Shown here piece by piece: positions 1 through 8,678 of a DNA stretch of 43,252 nt. Origin of the DNA: Lentimicrobium sp. (GTDB lineage: Bacteria > Bacteroidota > Bacteroidia > Bacteroidales > Lentimicrobiaceae); the NCBI GenBank assembly GCA_024709105.1, contig JANJXJ010000063.1, positions 1 through 43,252 of the forward strand, in the 5' to 3' direction. A program made the position numbers and the translations under genes. Positions within the stretch are counted from its first letter, which is position 1. Each line of letters opens with the position of its first letter. The notes below the pieces were generated by a model, which saw only the letters and a program-made list of their open reading frames with translations, was not told the origin of the DNA and ran no database searches.

Positions 1-221
1 GTCTGGTAAGCAACCCATGCTGCTGAATAAACATAATAGTTCTGAACGTCATCCTTAATCAGCCGGTGATCTTTGAACCAGTCCTTGTTTTGCGCATTAT
101 AGATAAGTGCACCGCTGAATATCAGCCATAGAGTAAATAAGGATAGTTTTTTCGAAACAACTGAAATTACCGGCTTAAGTGCCGGTAAAATATTAGTAAG
201 CACAGCCGGTAAAGACTTCAT
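1..221 (-). CDS. Partial membrane protein, N-terminus only (cut by left edge)
   Basis: An open frame starts with ATG at 221 and runs leftward off the window without a stop, giving 73 residues. The N-terminus (MKSLPAVLTNIL) leads into a hydrophobic stretch at about residues 27-42 (LSLFTLWLIFSGALIY), probably one membrane segment, and then a polar stretch with DDVQNYYVYSAAW. This last motif resembles the conserved D-x-x-YYxYLPA loop of large uncharacterised Bacteroidota membrane proteins related to glycosyltransferases, but this is a weak visual match. It begins 18 bases after the stop of the penicillin-binding protein gene, so it is probably the last visible member of that operon. No function is assigned. 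Confidence 0.6.
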   Translation of the reverse strand, partial: MKSLPAVLTNILPALKPVISVVSKKLSLFTLWLIFSGALIYNAQNKDWFKDHRLIKDDVQNYYVYSAAWVAYQ

Positions 222-239
222 TCGGGTGAAGAATTAATT

Positions 240-2603
240 TTAAAAATCGTTGGTTTCGTAAGGGTTTTTGTTTTGTTTTTTTTGTGCTTCTTCAAATTTT
301 GCGCAATTGGTTTCTACCGACAGGGGAGCTGTTGGTCTTTCGAAGTCGCTTTTTGAGAGGTTTAGCTTGTTGTCGGCATAAATGCGGTTCATATATAAAG
401 CCCAGATAGGCAGAGCCATATTAGCACCTTGTCCCAAAGTTATGGTTCTGAAACGGATGCTGCGGTCTTCACCACCCACCCAAACACCGGTAACCAGGTC
501 GGGTGTAAGACCCATAAACCAGCCATCGGAGTTGTTTTGAGTGGTTCCGGTTTTACCTGCTACCGGGTAATTGATTCCGTACTTATATCTCAAACGTACA
601 CCTGTACCACTTTCAACCACGCCTTTCATGAGCTCCAGCATCAGAAATGCGGTTTCTTCACTCATAGCTTCTTCCTGCCGGGGCATAAACCTTGCCAGCA
701 CATTTCCGTTTTTATCTTCGATGCGGGTAATAAAAAGCGGCTCGATATAAACACCTTTGGCTGCATATGTGTTCATTGCACCTACCATTTCGTAGAGTGT
801 AAGGTCAGGTGTGCCTAACGAAATAGCCGGAACCGCATCAATAGGGCTTACTACACCCATTTTGCGGGCAATCTTTATTACAGCCATGGGTGAATATCTT
901 TTAATAAGAAATGCCGAAATCCAGTTGATGGAATTGGCGAGGGCTTCCTTGAGCGTCACCATTTCGCCCTGTTTGTAGTCGTTGGAATTGCGGGGCTCCC
1001 ATCTTCCGCCTTCGGGCAAATCAATACTATATTGTATGTTGGCTACTTTCGAACATGGCGAAAGATCACCCTCCTGCATGGCTAAAGTATAAACAAAAGG
1101 TTTAAAAGTTGATCCCACCTGCCTTTTGGCCATTTTTACATGGTCAAACTGAAAGTGGCTGTAATTAATTCCACCTACGTAAGCGCGCAAAAATCCGGTT
1201 TGCGGTTCGACCGACATCAGGCCAGCCTGAAGGAAAAATTTGCAATAACGAATTGAATCCCAGGGACTCATAATGGTGTCTAGTTCTCCCTTCCATGTAA
1301 AAACCTTCATAGGTACAGGAGTACTGAAAGCCAGATTGATGGAATCGTCGGGCATATCGGCTGCTTTCATTCTGCGATAGCGGTCTGAACGTTTCATGCT
1401 GGCAATCATCAGTTTGCGGGCTTCGTCCTTCACCTGACTTTTTGGGAAATCAAAAGGTGCTTCATCGCGTCCTTTCCAGTGTTTGAAGAAAGCCGGCTGC
1501 AGTTCACCACCGAGGTGTTCGGCTACTGCTTCCTCGGCATACCTTTGCATTCGCGAGTTAATAGTGGTGTAGATCCTGAGGCCGTCTTTGTACAAATTAT
1601 AATTTGATCCGTCGGGTTTTGGATTTTTCTCAATCCATCCGTAAATGGGGTTGGTTTCCCACTGCAGCGAATCTTCTGCAAACATCTTCTTGTCGATATA
1701 ATTTTTGCGGCTGGGCTTTTTGGCCGACATGGCCAGCCTCAGGTATTCCCTGAAATAAGTGGCATAACCCGAAGTGTGGTCCTGTTGCCTGAACCTGCTC
1801 ATGTCCAGCGGAATCACCCTTATGGAATCGTATTGCTGCTCGCTTATATAATCGTACTTCTGCATTTGATGCAGCACCACTTCGCGGCGCTTCATCGCCC
1901 GTTCGGGATTACGAACCGGCGAAAACCAGGTAGGAGCCTTGAGCATACCTACCAGCATGGCTGATTCTTCAATATTCAGTTCGGCCGGGGTTTTATTAAA
2001 AAAAGTTTTTGCTGCCGATTTTATGCCAAATGAATTGCTGCCAAATTCAACAGTATTGAAATACATGGCAATAATCTCTTCTTTGGTATAATTGCGTTCC
2101 AGTTTAATGGCGGTTACCCATTCCTTAAGTTTGATAAAAACTGTTTCAAAAATGTTGCGGTTGGCTTTGCGCGGGAAAAGGTTTTTGGCCAGCTGCTGGG
2201 TAAGCGTACTGCCTCCTCCTTTATTGCTGCCGGTCATTATTCCGAATGTTACCCTGAACAAAGCCCTTACATCAACTCCGGCATGTTTTTCAAATCGGGC
2301 GTCTTCAGTAGCTATAATAGCATTTACCAGATTGGGGGACAGGTCTGAATAATGAATATTCGAACGGTTTTCGATGTAATATTTACCCAAAAGTTCCTGA
2401 TCGGCCGAAATAATCTCGGAGGCAAGGTTACTTTTTGGGTTTTCAAGTTCTTCAAACGAGGGCATAAATCCCAGCAAACCAAGAGATATGGCGGTGAATA
2501 ACAACACTACAAATCCCATTACCGAAAAATAGGCAATCCAGAAGCGCTTTTGCCACTGTTTTACATCGGGTACTGTTTGTTTGTTCTTTTTACTGTTGAC
2601 CAT
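240..2603 (-). CDS. Class A penicillin-binding protein (PBP1A family), bifunctional
   Basis: A bifunctional peptidoglycan synthase of about 787 residues that polymerises lipid II and cross-links the glycan strands on the outer face of the inner membrane. After a short basic N-terminus there is one membrane anchor (about residues 21-45). The GT51 glycosyltransferase domain follows, with the catalytic glutamate in ATEDARFEKHAGVD and the further motifs GGSTLTQQLAKN and MYFNTVEFG. The transpeptidase domain has the SxxK motif in GSTFKP, SxN as SIN, and KTG in AGKTGTT. The ATG at 2603 is preferred: the frame extends upstream to a TTG at 2663, but that adds a poor extension, and the ATG is followed by a typical Lys-rich start (MVNSKKNKQ). 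It lies 71 bases downstream of gldH and is probably co-transcribed with it. The C-terminus ends soon after the transpeptidase fold, with no large extension. Confidence 0.96.
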   Translation of the reverse strand: MVNSKKNKQTVPDVKQWQKRFWIAYFSVMGFVVLLFTAISLGLLGFMPSFEELENPKSNLASEIISADQELLGKYYIENRSNIHYSDLSPNLVNAIIATEDARFEKHAGVDVRALFRVTFGIMTGSNKGGGSTLTQQLAKNLFPRKANRNIFETVFIKLKEWVTAIKLERNYTKEEIIAMYFNTVEFGSNSFGIKSAAKTFFNKTPAELNIEESAMLVGMLKAPTWFSPVRNPERAMKRREVVLHQMQKYDYISEQQYDSIRVIPLDMSRFRQQDHTSGYATYFREYLRLAMSAKKPSRKNYIDKKMFAEDSLQWETNPIYGWIEKNPKPDGSNYNLYKDGLRIYTTINSRMQRYAEEAVAEHLGGELQPAFFKHWKGRDEAPFDFPKSQVKDEARKLMIASMKRSDRYRRMKAADMPDDSINLAFSTPVPMKVFTWKGELDTIMSPWDSIRYCKFFLQAGLMSVEPQTGFLRAYVGGINYSHFQFDHVKMAKRQVGSTFKPFVYTLAMQEGDLSPCSKVANIQYSIDLPEGGRWEPRNSNDYKQGEMVTLKEALANSINWISAFLIKRYSPMAVIKIARKMGVVSPIDAVPAISLGTPDLTLYEMVGAMNTYAAKGVYIEPLFITRIEDKNGNVLARFMPRQEEAMSEETAFLMLELMKGVVESGTGVRLRYKYGINYPVAGKTGTTQNNSDGWFMGLTPDLVTGVWVGGEDRSIRFRTITLGQGANMALPIWALYMNRIYADNKLNLSKSDFERPTAPLSVETNCAKFEEAQKKQNKNPYETNDF

Positions 2604-2674
2604 TTGATTGATTGTGCTGATCTTTAAGGAGATAATTCTGCTGAAATAACATTTCACCAGCAACTCCGGTTGAT

Positions 2675-3160
2675 TTATTGTTTTTCAAGCCGTAACCCGG
2701 CTTCTGAAATGCCTGTGAGTACTTCTTCGCGCATGGCTTGCCTGAGCGAAAGCCTGTAATTGCCTTTCCTCGGAAAAACCAGGTTTTCACGGATAAAAAT
2801 GCGGTTGTCGCGGTAACTTCCGGTTCCTCTTCCGAGCCAGCTTCCATCTTTCTCAGCCAGCTGACATTCAATGGTATCCTGCGAAAAACCTCCGCCCGGA
2901 TATTCGGTAGTGAGAAAAAAGAAAATGTTGTTGTATTCGTATGAAGTACTGTTTCTCACATTAATAAAGAAGCGGTAAGCACTGATGGTATCTTCAATGT
3001 TCAGGTTAAAAACCAGGGCTTCTTCTGCCGGCCACTTATCTGAAGGAAGGCTCAGACTCTCGTCGAAGAATTTGTCCCTGTCGCAGGAACTGAAAAGTAA
3101 AATTGACAATAATCCTGTGACTGCTGCCAGTTTCAGTTTGTTGCAAAAATTGTTCTTCAT
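2675..3160 (-). CDS. gldH: Gliding motility lipoprotein GldH
   Basis: A lipoprotein of 161 residues. Its signal peptide ends in a lipobox (LLFSSC, Cys about residue 26), so the mature protein is lipid-anchored in the envelope. The body shows the GldH pattern: WPAEEALVFNLNIEDT near the start of the mature protein, FFINVRNSTSYEYNNIFFFL in the middle, and the segment GSWLGRGTGSYRDN. GldH is one of the Gld lipoproteins needed for gliding in Flavobacterium johnsoniae, but homologues are widespread in non-gliding Bacteroidota, so presence alone does not prove motility. It lies between ricT and the PBP1A gene on the same strand. I recall this neighbourhood as common in the phylum. The ATG at 3160 is the only sensible start, because it places the signal peptide correctly. 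Confidence 0.9.
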   Translation of the reverse strand: MKNNFCNKLKLAAVTGLLSILLFSSCDRDKFFDESLSLPSDKWPAEEALVFNLNIEDTISAYRFFINVRNSTSYEYNNIFFFLTTEYPGGGFSQDTIECQLAEKDGSWLGRGTGSYRDNRIFIRENLVFPRKGNYRLSLRQAMREEVLTGISEAGLRLEKQ

Positions 3161-3229
3161 CTGTTCAAAACGTAAAATATTACTTTCTATTTTACTCTGA
3201 TAATTTTGTTGTTCGAAAGTACAGCCGGG

Positions 3230-4342
3230 CTATTTGTCAAACCTGTGCAGGTCGTCCTGGCCTACCACATTTTCAAACTCAACTTTTTTATCCATTTTTC
3301 TGGCAAAATCCTCAAGTTTTTCAATACTCTTGCCCTTTTTGTTGGTTTGCATGATCTCTTTTACCTGCTCAACCGGAATGGCCATCAGGTTATTTGGATC
3401 TGATTTATAGGCATACCACATGATACCGGCAAAAACATCAATCTTTTGAGGAATTGCATCGCCTTTTGTGGTTTTGAGCATGGTGTCGTCGGGCGGAAAA
3501 TTTTTAAGCGCTTCAGCATAAGCCGAATATTCGTAATTAAGGCAGCATTTGAGTTTTCCGCACTGCCCCGCCAGTTTCTGAGGATTAAGCGAGAGCTGCT
3601 GTATGCGGGCAGCGTTTGTGCTCACTGTATTGAAGCTGTTCAGCCAGGTAGAGCAACAAAGTTCCCTTCCGCAACTTCCAATTCCACCCAAACGGGCAGC
3701 TTCCTGCCTGGCGCCGATTTGCCGCATTTCAATTCTTACCTTAAACTCTTCGGCCAGAATTTTTATCAGCTCCCTGAAGTCAACACGCTCATCGGCAGTG
3801 TAATAAAATATGGCTTTGGTATCATCGCCCTGGTACTCCACATCGTTGATTTTCATCTTCAGATTGAGTCGTGAAGCGATTTCCCGTGAGCGGAACATGG
3901 TTGAATCCTCTTTTTCAACTGCAGTAATCCATTTTTCAATATCGCTCAGCCGGGCTTTGCGGTAAACTTTGCGGATGTCTTCACGTTTGGGGTCAATATT
4001 GCGTTTCTTCATCTGAAGCCGCACAATTTCGCCGGAAAGTGAAACAATGCCAATATCGTGGCCGGGATTGGCCTCAACTGCTATGATGTCGCCGGTATGT
4101 AAATCTGTTTCACAGTTTGAACGGAAAAATTCTTTTCTGTTATTTTTAAACCTCACTTCAATACAATCGAAGGGTGTATTGCCTTCAGGTACTGGTACAT
4201 AGCCCAGCCAGTCAAATGCATCGAGCTTGCTGCAGCCATGTTTGAAAATTTTGTCGTTTTTGTGAATCAGACTGGGCTGATGGCAGCAGCCTCTGGAAAC
4301 GAAATGGTTTTTTTCGGGAGATATCTTGTCCTGTTCTTCCAT
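3230..4342 (-). CDS. ricT: PSP1 C-terminal domain protein, RicT/YaaT-like
   Basis: A soluble 370-residue protein carrying the PSP1 C-terminal domain. The family signature is visible as an FRELIKILAEEFKVRIEMRQIG-type helix followed by two cysteine clusters, GIGSCGRELCCSTWL and GQCGKLKCCLNYEY. In Bacillus subtilis the homologue RicT (YaaT) forms the Fe-S cluster-containing Y-complex with RicA and RicF that affects RNA maturation; no RicA or RicF is visible here, so the role in this organism is unknown. The N-terminal 60 residues are poorly conserved-looking and contain a CCHQ motif. The C-terminus is Lys/Glu rich (KKGKSIEKLEDFARK). It probably heads a ricT-gldH-PBP1A transcription unit, with gaps of 69 and 71 bases. 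Confidence 0.88.
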   Translation of the reverse strand: MEEQDKISPEKNHFVSRGCCHQPSLIHKNDKIFKHGCSKLDAFDWLGYVPVPEGNTPFDCIEVRFKNNRKEFFRSNCETDLHTGDIIAVEANPGHDIGIVSLSGEIVRLQMKKRNIDPKREDIRKVYRKARLSDIEKWITAVEKEDSTMFRSREIASRLNLKMKINDVEYQGDDTKAIFYYTADERVDFRELIKILAEEFKVRIEMRQIGARQEAARLGGIGSCGRELCCSTWLNSFNTVSTNAARIQQLSLNPQKLAGQCGKLKCCLNYEYSAYAEALKNFPPDDTMLKTTKGDAIPQKIDVFAGIMWYAYKSDPNNLMAIPVEQVKEIMQTNKKGKSIEKLEDFARKMDKKVEFENVVGQDDLHRFDK

Positions 4343-4431
4343 GGAAAGGTGGATTTAAGTGCTTTGCCAATCTGAGGCAAAGGGTTAATATATTGATACC
4401 CAACTTGCGAAGGGCAGATTTGTGATTGTGG

Positions 4432-4439
4432 CAAATTTA
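4432..4439 (-). promoter_or_regulatory. Possible -7 element (TAAATTTG) upstream of ricT
   Basis: On the minus strand this reads TAAATTTG, a full match to the Bacteroidota -7 consensus TAnnTTTG, about 90 bases ahead of the ricT start. No clear -33 TTTG is seen at the usual distance, so this rests on the -7 alone. Confidence 0.3.
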
Positions 4440-4517
4440 CAACAATTGCCTTAAGTTTTACGGATTATTTTAGACAGGAAAAACCAGTATAAACCATTGA
4501 TTTTTGAATGATACCAG

Positions 4518-7049
4518 CTACATGGGATCAACATCAACCACAATGCGCACACTTTTAAAATCAGCCATTTCCTGCAATTGAGTTATGCAGCGCATGGCTT
4601 CAAATTTAAACTGCCTGCCTTTGGGTCCTTTGTCAATTTTTAGGATAATGTTCTTTATGTAAAGGTTTCTGACTCTTGAAACCATCGGATATTCAGGGCC
4701 CAGCATCAGGCCTCCGAAAACAGGTTTAAACAGCCCGGCAAGTGCAGCCGCTGCCTGATTCAGAACATTGGGGTCCTTGTGCCTGAGCGAAACCTGAATT
4801 AACCTGCAATATGGCGGATATTTATACTTGTACCGGTCAATAAGCTGCTTCTCGTACATGGTTTTGAAATTATCTTCCGTAACCCATTGCAGGAGAGGGT
4901 GTTTGATGTTGTTGCTTTGTATCATTACCAGTCCGCGTTTTTGCTTTCGCCCGGCCCGTCCGCTTACCTGTGCAAGCAGTTGGTAACTTCTTTCAATAGC
5001 TCTGAAATCAGGGTAACTGATCATTCCATCGGCATACAGCACTCCAACAAGGCTTACATTGTCGAAATCAAGTCCTTTGGTTACCATTTGGGTGCCTACC
5101 AGAATGTCAATTTTTTGAGTCTCAAAATCGCCGATGATGCGCTGATAGGCATATTTGGTGCGGGTGGTATCCAGATCCATGCGTCCGATACTGGCATCGG
5201 GGAATAAAATAGCCAGTTCTTCCTCAACTTTTTCGGTGCCAAATCCTCGCATTTTTATGGCAGGGCTGCTGCACGAAGGGCAAATATGTGGCACGTTTGT
5301 AGTGTATCCGCAGTAATGGCATTTCAGCTGGTTGATATGTTTGTGGTAAGTGAGGGTAACATCGCAGTTGATACATTCAGGTATAAAATTGCAGGTATCG
5401 CACTCCAGCCTCAGCGAAAAACCCCGCCTGTTCTGAAAAAGGATAACCTGCTCGTTCAGAGATAAAGCATTGTCAATCGCCTGAAGCAACTGTGGTGAAA
5501 AATGCGACTTCATACGTTTCATCCGGGCTTCTTCTCTGATGTCAACAATCATTATTTCGGGCATCTGAACACCACCATATCTTTCGTTGAGTTCAACCAA
5601 TTTGTACTTACCACTTTGGGTGTTGTAATAACTTTCAATGGATGGTGTTGCCGATCCCAGCAAAACAGGGCATTCATGAAAAGTCCCGAGCACAGCAGCC
5701 GCATCGCGGGCATTGTATCGTGGTGCCGGATCGTTTTGTTTGTAGGAGGAATCATGCTCTTCGTCCACAATGATGAGCCCCAGGTCAGTAAACGGTAGAA
5801 ACAGGGCCGATCTGGCACCCAGTAAAATCTGAAACTGCTTGGTTTCCTGTTCTCCTGATAAAGGAAGGTTGGCCTTGTTCCAGATTTCAACCCTTTCAAA
5901 TTCATTGTATTTTGAATGGTAAACGCCCACCTTTTCGCCAAAATACTTTTGAAGCCGTTGTATAATCTGAGTGGTAAGCGCAATTTCGGGAAGCAGATAC
6001 AAAACCTGTCTTCCGCTTTTTAAAATATTGTCTATCAGCCGGATATAAATTTCGGTTTTACCACTTGAGGTAACCCCCTTTAACAAAACAATATTATTGC
6101 CTGCCAGGCTGCTGTTCAGTTCATCAAATGCCTGCTGCTGTGCCTGAGTGAATATAATGTTCCTGATTTCATCGGTTGATTCCTTGTGAATCAGCCTGCT
6201 TACATTGCGGGTGTAATTTTCGAGGATTCCCTTTTTTACCAATCCGTCAAGTTGAGCTGCAGTTACATTGGGTGTTTTAAGCAATTCTGCGCGGCTCACT
6301 TCAAGAGGGTTGTCCGAAAAGTGCCTGCTCATCTGCAAATATGCCATCAAAGCCTGCAACTGCTTGTAGGCTTTTTTGGTAAGGCGGTCCATTTCGGCAT
6401 TCAGCAATTCTTCTTCACTGTAAGCTTCCGTAAGTCTGATACAGGTTTCTTTTTTAGGCTTATATTTTTCAGTAATTTCTTCTTCAACCCTCAGAATTCC
6501 CTTTTCTATCATGGTTTTTATCAGCGGAATTACCTTTGCCAGCCCGACAATACGGCTCACATCGGTTAGCGACAACACCTGATTGATTGTAAGGGCTTCT
6601 ACTATCTGAAATTCCCGGTCGGTAAGGGTTTCGGAATCGTTAACGTATTCAGGGTCAATTACAACCCGGGTTTCGCTTGCCAGTTTGTAAGCCGAAGGCA
6701 AAGCAATATTCATTACTTCGCCCACCGAACACAGATAATACTGCGAAATCCATTCCCAGAGTTTAAACTGTTTTTCGTTTACCACCGGCACAGCATCTAT
6801 CACCGAAAGCACATACTTTAATGCCTTCACTTTTGGTATATCGGTGTGTATGCGGCGCACAAGGGCTGTGTAGAATTTTTTCTGACCAAACTGCACCACT
6901 ACCCTCATACCGGCTACTACCTTACCGTTAAGCTCCTGAGGTATTCTGTAAGTGAAATACCCCGGAACAGGAAGTGGAAGCACTACCTCGGCAAACTGTA
7001 TTATGTATTCTTTTTCCGGCAATGGCTGATGTTTGTGTTGAGTTTTCAA
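4518..7049 (-). CDS. priA: Primosomal protein N' (replication restart helicase PriA)
   Basis: PriA is the 3'-to-5' superfamily 2 helicase that reloads the replisome at collapsed forks. The N-terminal 3'-DNA-binding domain begins with the characteristic FAEVVLPLPVPGYFTYRIP. The helicase core shows Walker A (LLKGVTSSGKTEIY), the DEEH box (IIVDEEHDSSYKQND), GSATPS, and motif VI-type residues (QVSGRAGRKQKRG). The zinc-binding insert typical of PriA is intact, with paired cysteines in CDTC, CINC, CHYC and CPSC. At about 840 residues it is a normal size for the phylum. The start is uncertain. No ATG precedes the conserved N-terminus; the frame is open back to a stop near 7065 and offers TTG at 7049, TTG at 7022 or upstream CTG codons. 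The 7049 TTG is given here as the outer limit. Confidence 0.96.
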   Translation of the reverse strand: MKTQHKHQPLPEKEYIIQFAEVVLPLPVPGYFTYRIPQELNGKVVAGMRVVVQFGQKKFYTALVRRIHTDIPKVKALKYVLSVIDAVPVVNEKQFKLWEWISQYYLCSVGEVMNIALPSAYKLASETRVVIDPEYVNDSETLTDREFQIVEALTINQVLSLTDVSRIVGLAKVIPLIKTMIEKGILRVEEEITEKYKPKKETCIRLTEAYSEEELLNAEMDRLTKKAYKQLQALMAYLQMSRHFSDNPLEVSRAELLKTPNVTAAQLDGLVKKGILENYTRNVSRLIHKESTDEIRNIIFTQAQQQAFDELNSSLAGNNIVLLKGVTSSGKTEIYIRLIDNILKSGRQVLYLLPEIALTTQIIQRLQKYFGEKVGVYHSKYNEFERVEIWNKANLPLSGEQETKQFQILLGARSALFLPFTDLGLIIVDEEHDSSYKQNDPAPRYNARDAAAVLGTFHECPVLLGSATPSIESYYNTQSGKYKLVELNERYGGVQMPEIMIVDIREEARMKRMKSHFSPQLLQAIDNALSLNEQVILFQNRRGFSLRLECDTCNFIPECINCDVTLTYHKHINQLKCHYCGYTTNVPHICPSCSSPAIKMRGFGTEKVEEELAILFPDASIGRMDLDTTRTKYAYQRIIGDFETQKIDILVGTQMVTKGLDFDNVSLVGVLYADGMISYPDFRAIERSYQLLAQVSGRAGRKQKRGLVMIQSNNIKHPLLQWVTEDNFKTMYEKQLIDRYKYKYPPYCRLIQVSLRHKDPNVLNQAAAALAGLFKPVFGGLMLGPEYPMVSRVRNLYIKNIILKIDKGPKGRQFKFEAMRCITQLQEMADFKSVRIVVDVDPM

Positions 7050-7054
7050 AGATA
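7047..7054 (-). promoter_or_regulatory. Possible -7 element (TATCTTTG) at the priA start
   Basis: The minus strand reads TATCTTTG, a full match to TAnnTTTG, overlapping the TTG at 7049. A TTG lies about 23 bases upstream (7078-7080), a little farther than the usual 19-20 spacing. If this is the real promoter, transcription begins inside the annotated frame and TTG at 7022 is the likelier start of priA. Confidence 0.3.
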
Positions 7055-7332
7055 CAAAGCAGCAGGCTTCATTATGCCAATCTCCTGTTTTTAATTGGCA
7101 TGATGAATGTAATTGGTCAGCTTTGTAATGATGCCAGATTCATTGCAATGATACTTTATTTGTTGAAAATCAGATGGATAAAGATAGTTCTGGTTAAAAT
7201 TAAAATATTTTTATCATCAGGAATCTACTGCAGGTGTTCGATTGTTTATAAATTAGTGCCTTGGGAAAAGGATCAGGTAAACTGGCTTTTACTCAGGAAT
7301 TTGAAAAGCATCAATCACTAAAAAGAAAAAAT

Positions 7333-8172
7333 ATGCGCTGGACCGGAAGGAGAGGCAGCTCAAATGTAGAAGACCGCCGGGGTATGGGTGGCGGCAGAAT
7401 GGCGCTGGGCGGAGGGCTTGGCACCATAGTTATTTTACTGATTGTCTGGTTTATGGGTGGCGATCCTGCGCAGGTATCCGGTTTGCTGGAGCAGGGGGGA
7501 GGCCAGCCTGTTGAGACTTCGGCAGCGGAAGATGAAATGGCGCAATTTGTTTCGGTGGTGCTGGCCGATACCGAAGAAGTGTGGAACGCTATTTTTCAGC
7601 AATCGGGGCAAACCTACCGTGAACCTAAATTGGTTTTATTCAGGGGCGAGGTTCAGTCGGCCTGTGGATTTGCATCAGCAGCCAGCGGCCCGTTTTACTG
7701 TCCGGGAGACGAAAAGATTTACATTGATCTGAGCTTTTGCGATGTGCTGCGCGACCGTTTTGGAGCCCAGGGCGATTTTGCCATTGCCTATGTTATTGCC
7801 CACGAGGTGGGACATCATGTGCAGAAACAGCTGGGGATTCTAGAAGAAGTTCAATCTTCCAGAACAAGAATGAGTCAGACAGAAGCCAATGCACTTACTG
7901 TTAAGCTTGAACTTCAGGCTGATTTTCTGGCTGGCTTGTGGGCGCATCATGCCGATCGTATGATGGATATTCTCGAAACCGGTGATATTGACGAAGCACT
8001 CAGAGCAGCTGCCGCAGTTGGTGATGACAATATACAAATGAAATCGCAGGGAAGAATTGTGCCCGATGATTTTACACACGGAACCTCAAAGCAGCGGATG
8101 TACTGGTTCAGAAAAGGCTGGGAAACAGGGGATCTCGCTCAGGGGGATACCTTTAAAAAAGGAGCGGTATAG
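7333..8172 (+). CDS. Neutral zinc metallopeptidase, YpfJ/KPN_02809 family
   Basis: A membrane-anchored putative metalloprotease of 279 residues. The order is a basic, Gly-rich N-terminus (RWTGRRGSSNVEDRRG), one membrane segment (about residues 24-42), a short linker, and the peptidase-like domain with the zinc-site motif HEVGHH (about 157-162). The family also shows SACGFASAASGPFYCPGDEKIYIDL, visible here from about residue 109, and ELQADFLAGLWAHH further on. The family (PF04228) has been annotated from the HExxH motif; its substrate is unknown. The frame is open upstream to a TTG at 7261, but the ATG at 7333 is preferred because it begins exactly at the conserved MRWxGRRxSxNVEDRR start and follows a purine-rich AAAAAGAAAAA tract. 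It is divergent from priA. Confidence 0.92.
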   Translation: MRWTGRRGSSNVEDRRGMGGGRMALGGGLGTIVILLIVWFMGGDPAQVSGLLEQGGGQPVETSAAEDEMAQFVSVVLADTEEVWNAIFQQSGQTYREPKLVLFRGEVQSACGFASAASGPFYCPGDEKIYIDLSFCDVLRDRFGAQGDFAIAYVIAHEVGHHVQKQLGILEEVQSSRTRMSQTEANALTVKLELQADFLAGLWAHHADRMMDILETGDIDEALRAAAAVGDDNIQMKSQGRIVPDDFTHGTSKQRMYWFRKGWETGDLAQGDTFKKGAV

Positions 8173-8276
8173 GATATTGCTGTGAAGTTTTTCTGGATTT
8201 TTAAAAATAATTCCACCTGATGCGGAATAAAAAACCTGAAAACAATTACCTCCGGAACTAAAAGCCTGTATCTGGC

Positions 8277-8474
8277 TTAGAACTTCAGGTCGCGCAATTG
8301 CATTCTAAGATGGGCTTTGCGGAGCACATCCAATTTTTCGTCTTTCGACAGGATTGACCAGTTGGCGATCTCATCAAGATTGCGGAAACAACCCACACAC
8401 ATGCCATCCTCGTCGAGGCGGCACACTCTTTTACAGGGCGATGAAGGTTCTTTGCTTTGATGATCGTGGTTCAT
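8277..8474 (-). CDS. DUF1289 family small cysteine-rich protein
   Basis: A 65-residue protein matching DUF1289 (PF06945): SPCKRVCRLDEDGMCVGCFRNLDEIANW, with four cysteines in a CxxxC...CxxC arrangement and the signature Trp, which suggests metal binding. The open frame continues upstream to 8636, but the ATG at 8474 is chosen because the family starts just before the SPC motif and the upstream residues look like translated intergenic DNA. It is divergent from comM and convergent with the metallopeptidase gene. The function of the family is unknown. Confidence 0.85.
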   Translation of the reverse strand: MNHDHQSKEPSSPCKRVCRLDEDGMCVGCFRNLDEIANWSILSKDEKLDVLRKAHLRMQLRDLKF

Positions 8475-8587
8475 GGGGAAAATTGTATCAGTGAGAATAA
8501 ACCTTGTATTTCGCCAAATGTTCATTGCCTGGTACCTGATTTGTTTAAGTGTTTTGCAGAATCCCTTCGTCACAATATTAATATTTG

Positions 8588-8595
8588 TAAATTTG
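8588..8595 (+). promoter_or_regulatory. Possible -7 element (TAAATTTG) upstream of comM
   Basis: TAAATTTG fully matches TAnnTTTG, about 83 bases before the comM ATG in the divergent DUF1289/comM gap. The nearest TTTG upstream (8553-8556) is 31 bases away, too far for a normal -33 element, so support is limited. Confidence 0.3.
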
Positions 8596-8678
8596 CAGAA
8601 ACCATGACTTTTTGTCACTGCAATCGTCTTTAACAAAGGTAAAGTTGGCCAAAATCATTTATAATTTCTGTTTACACC

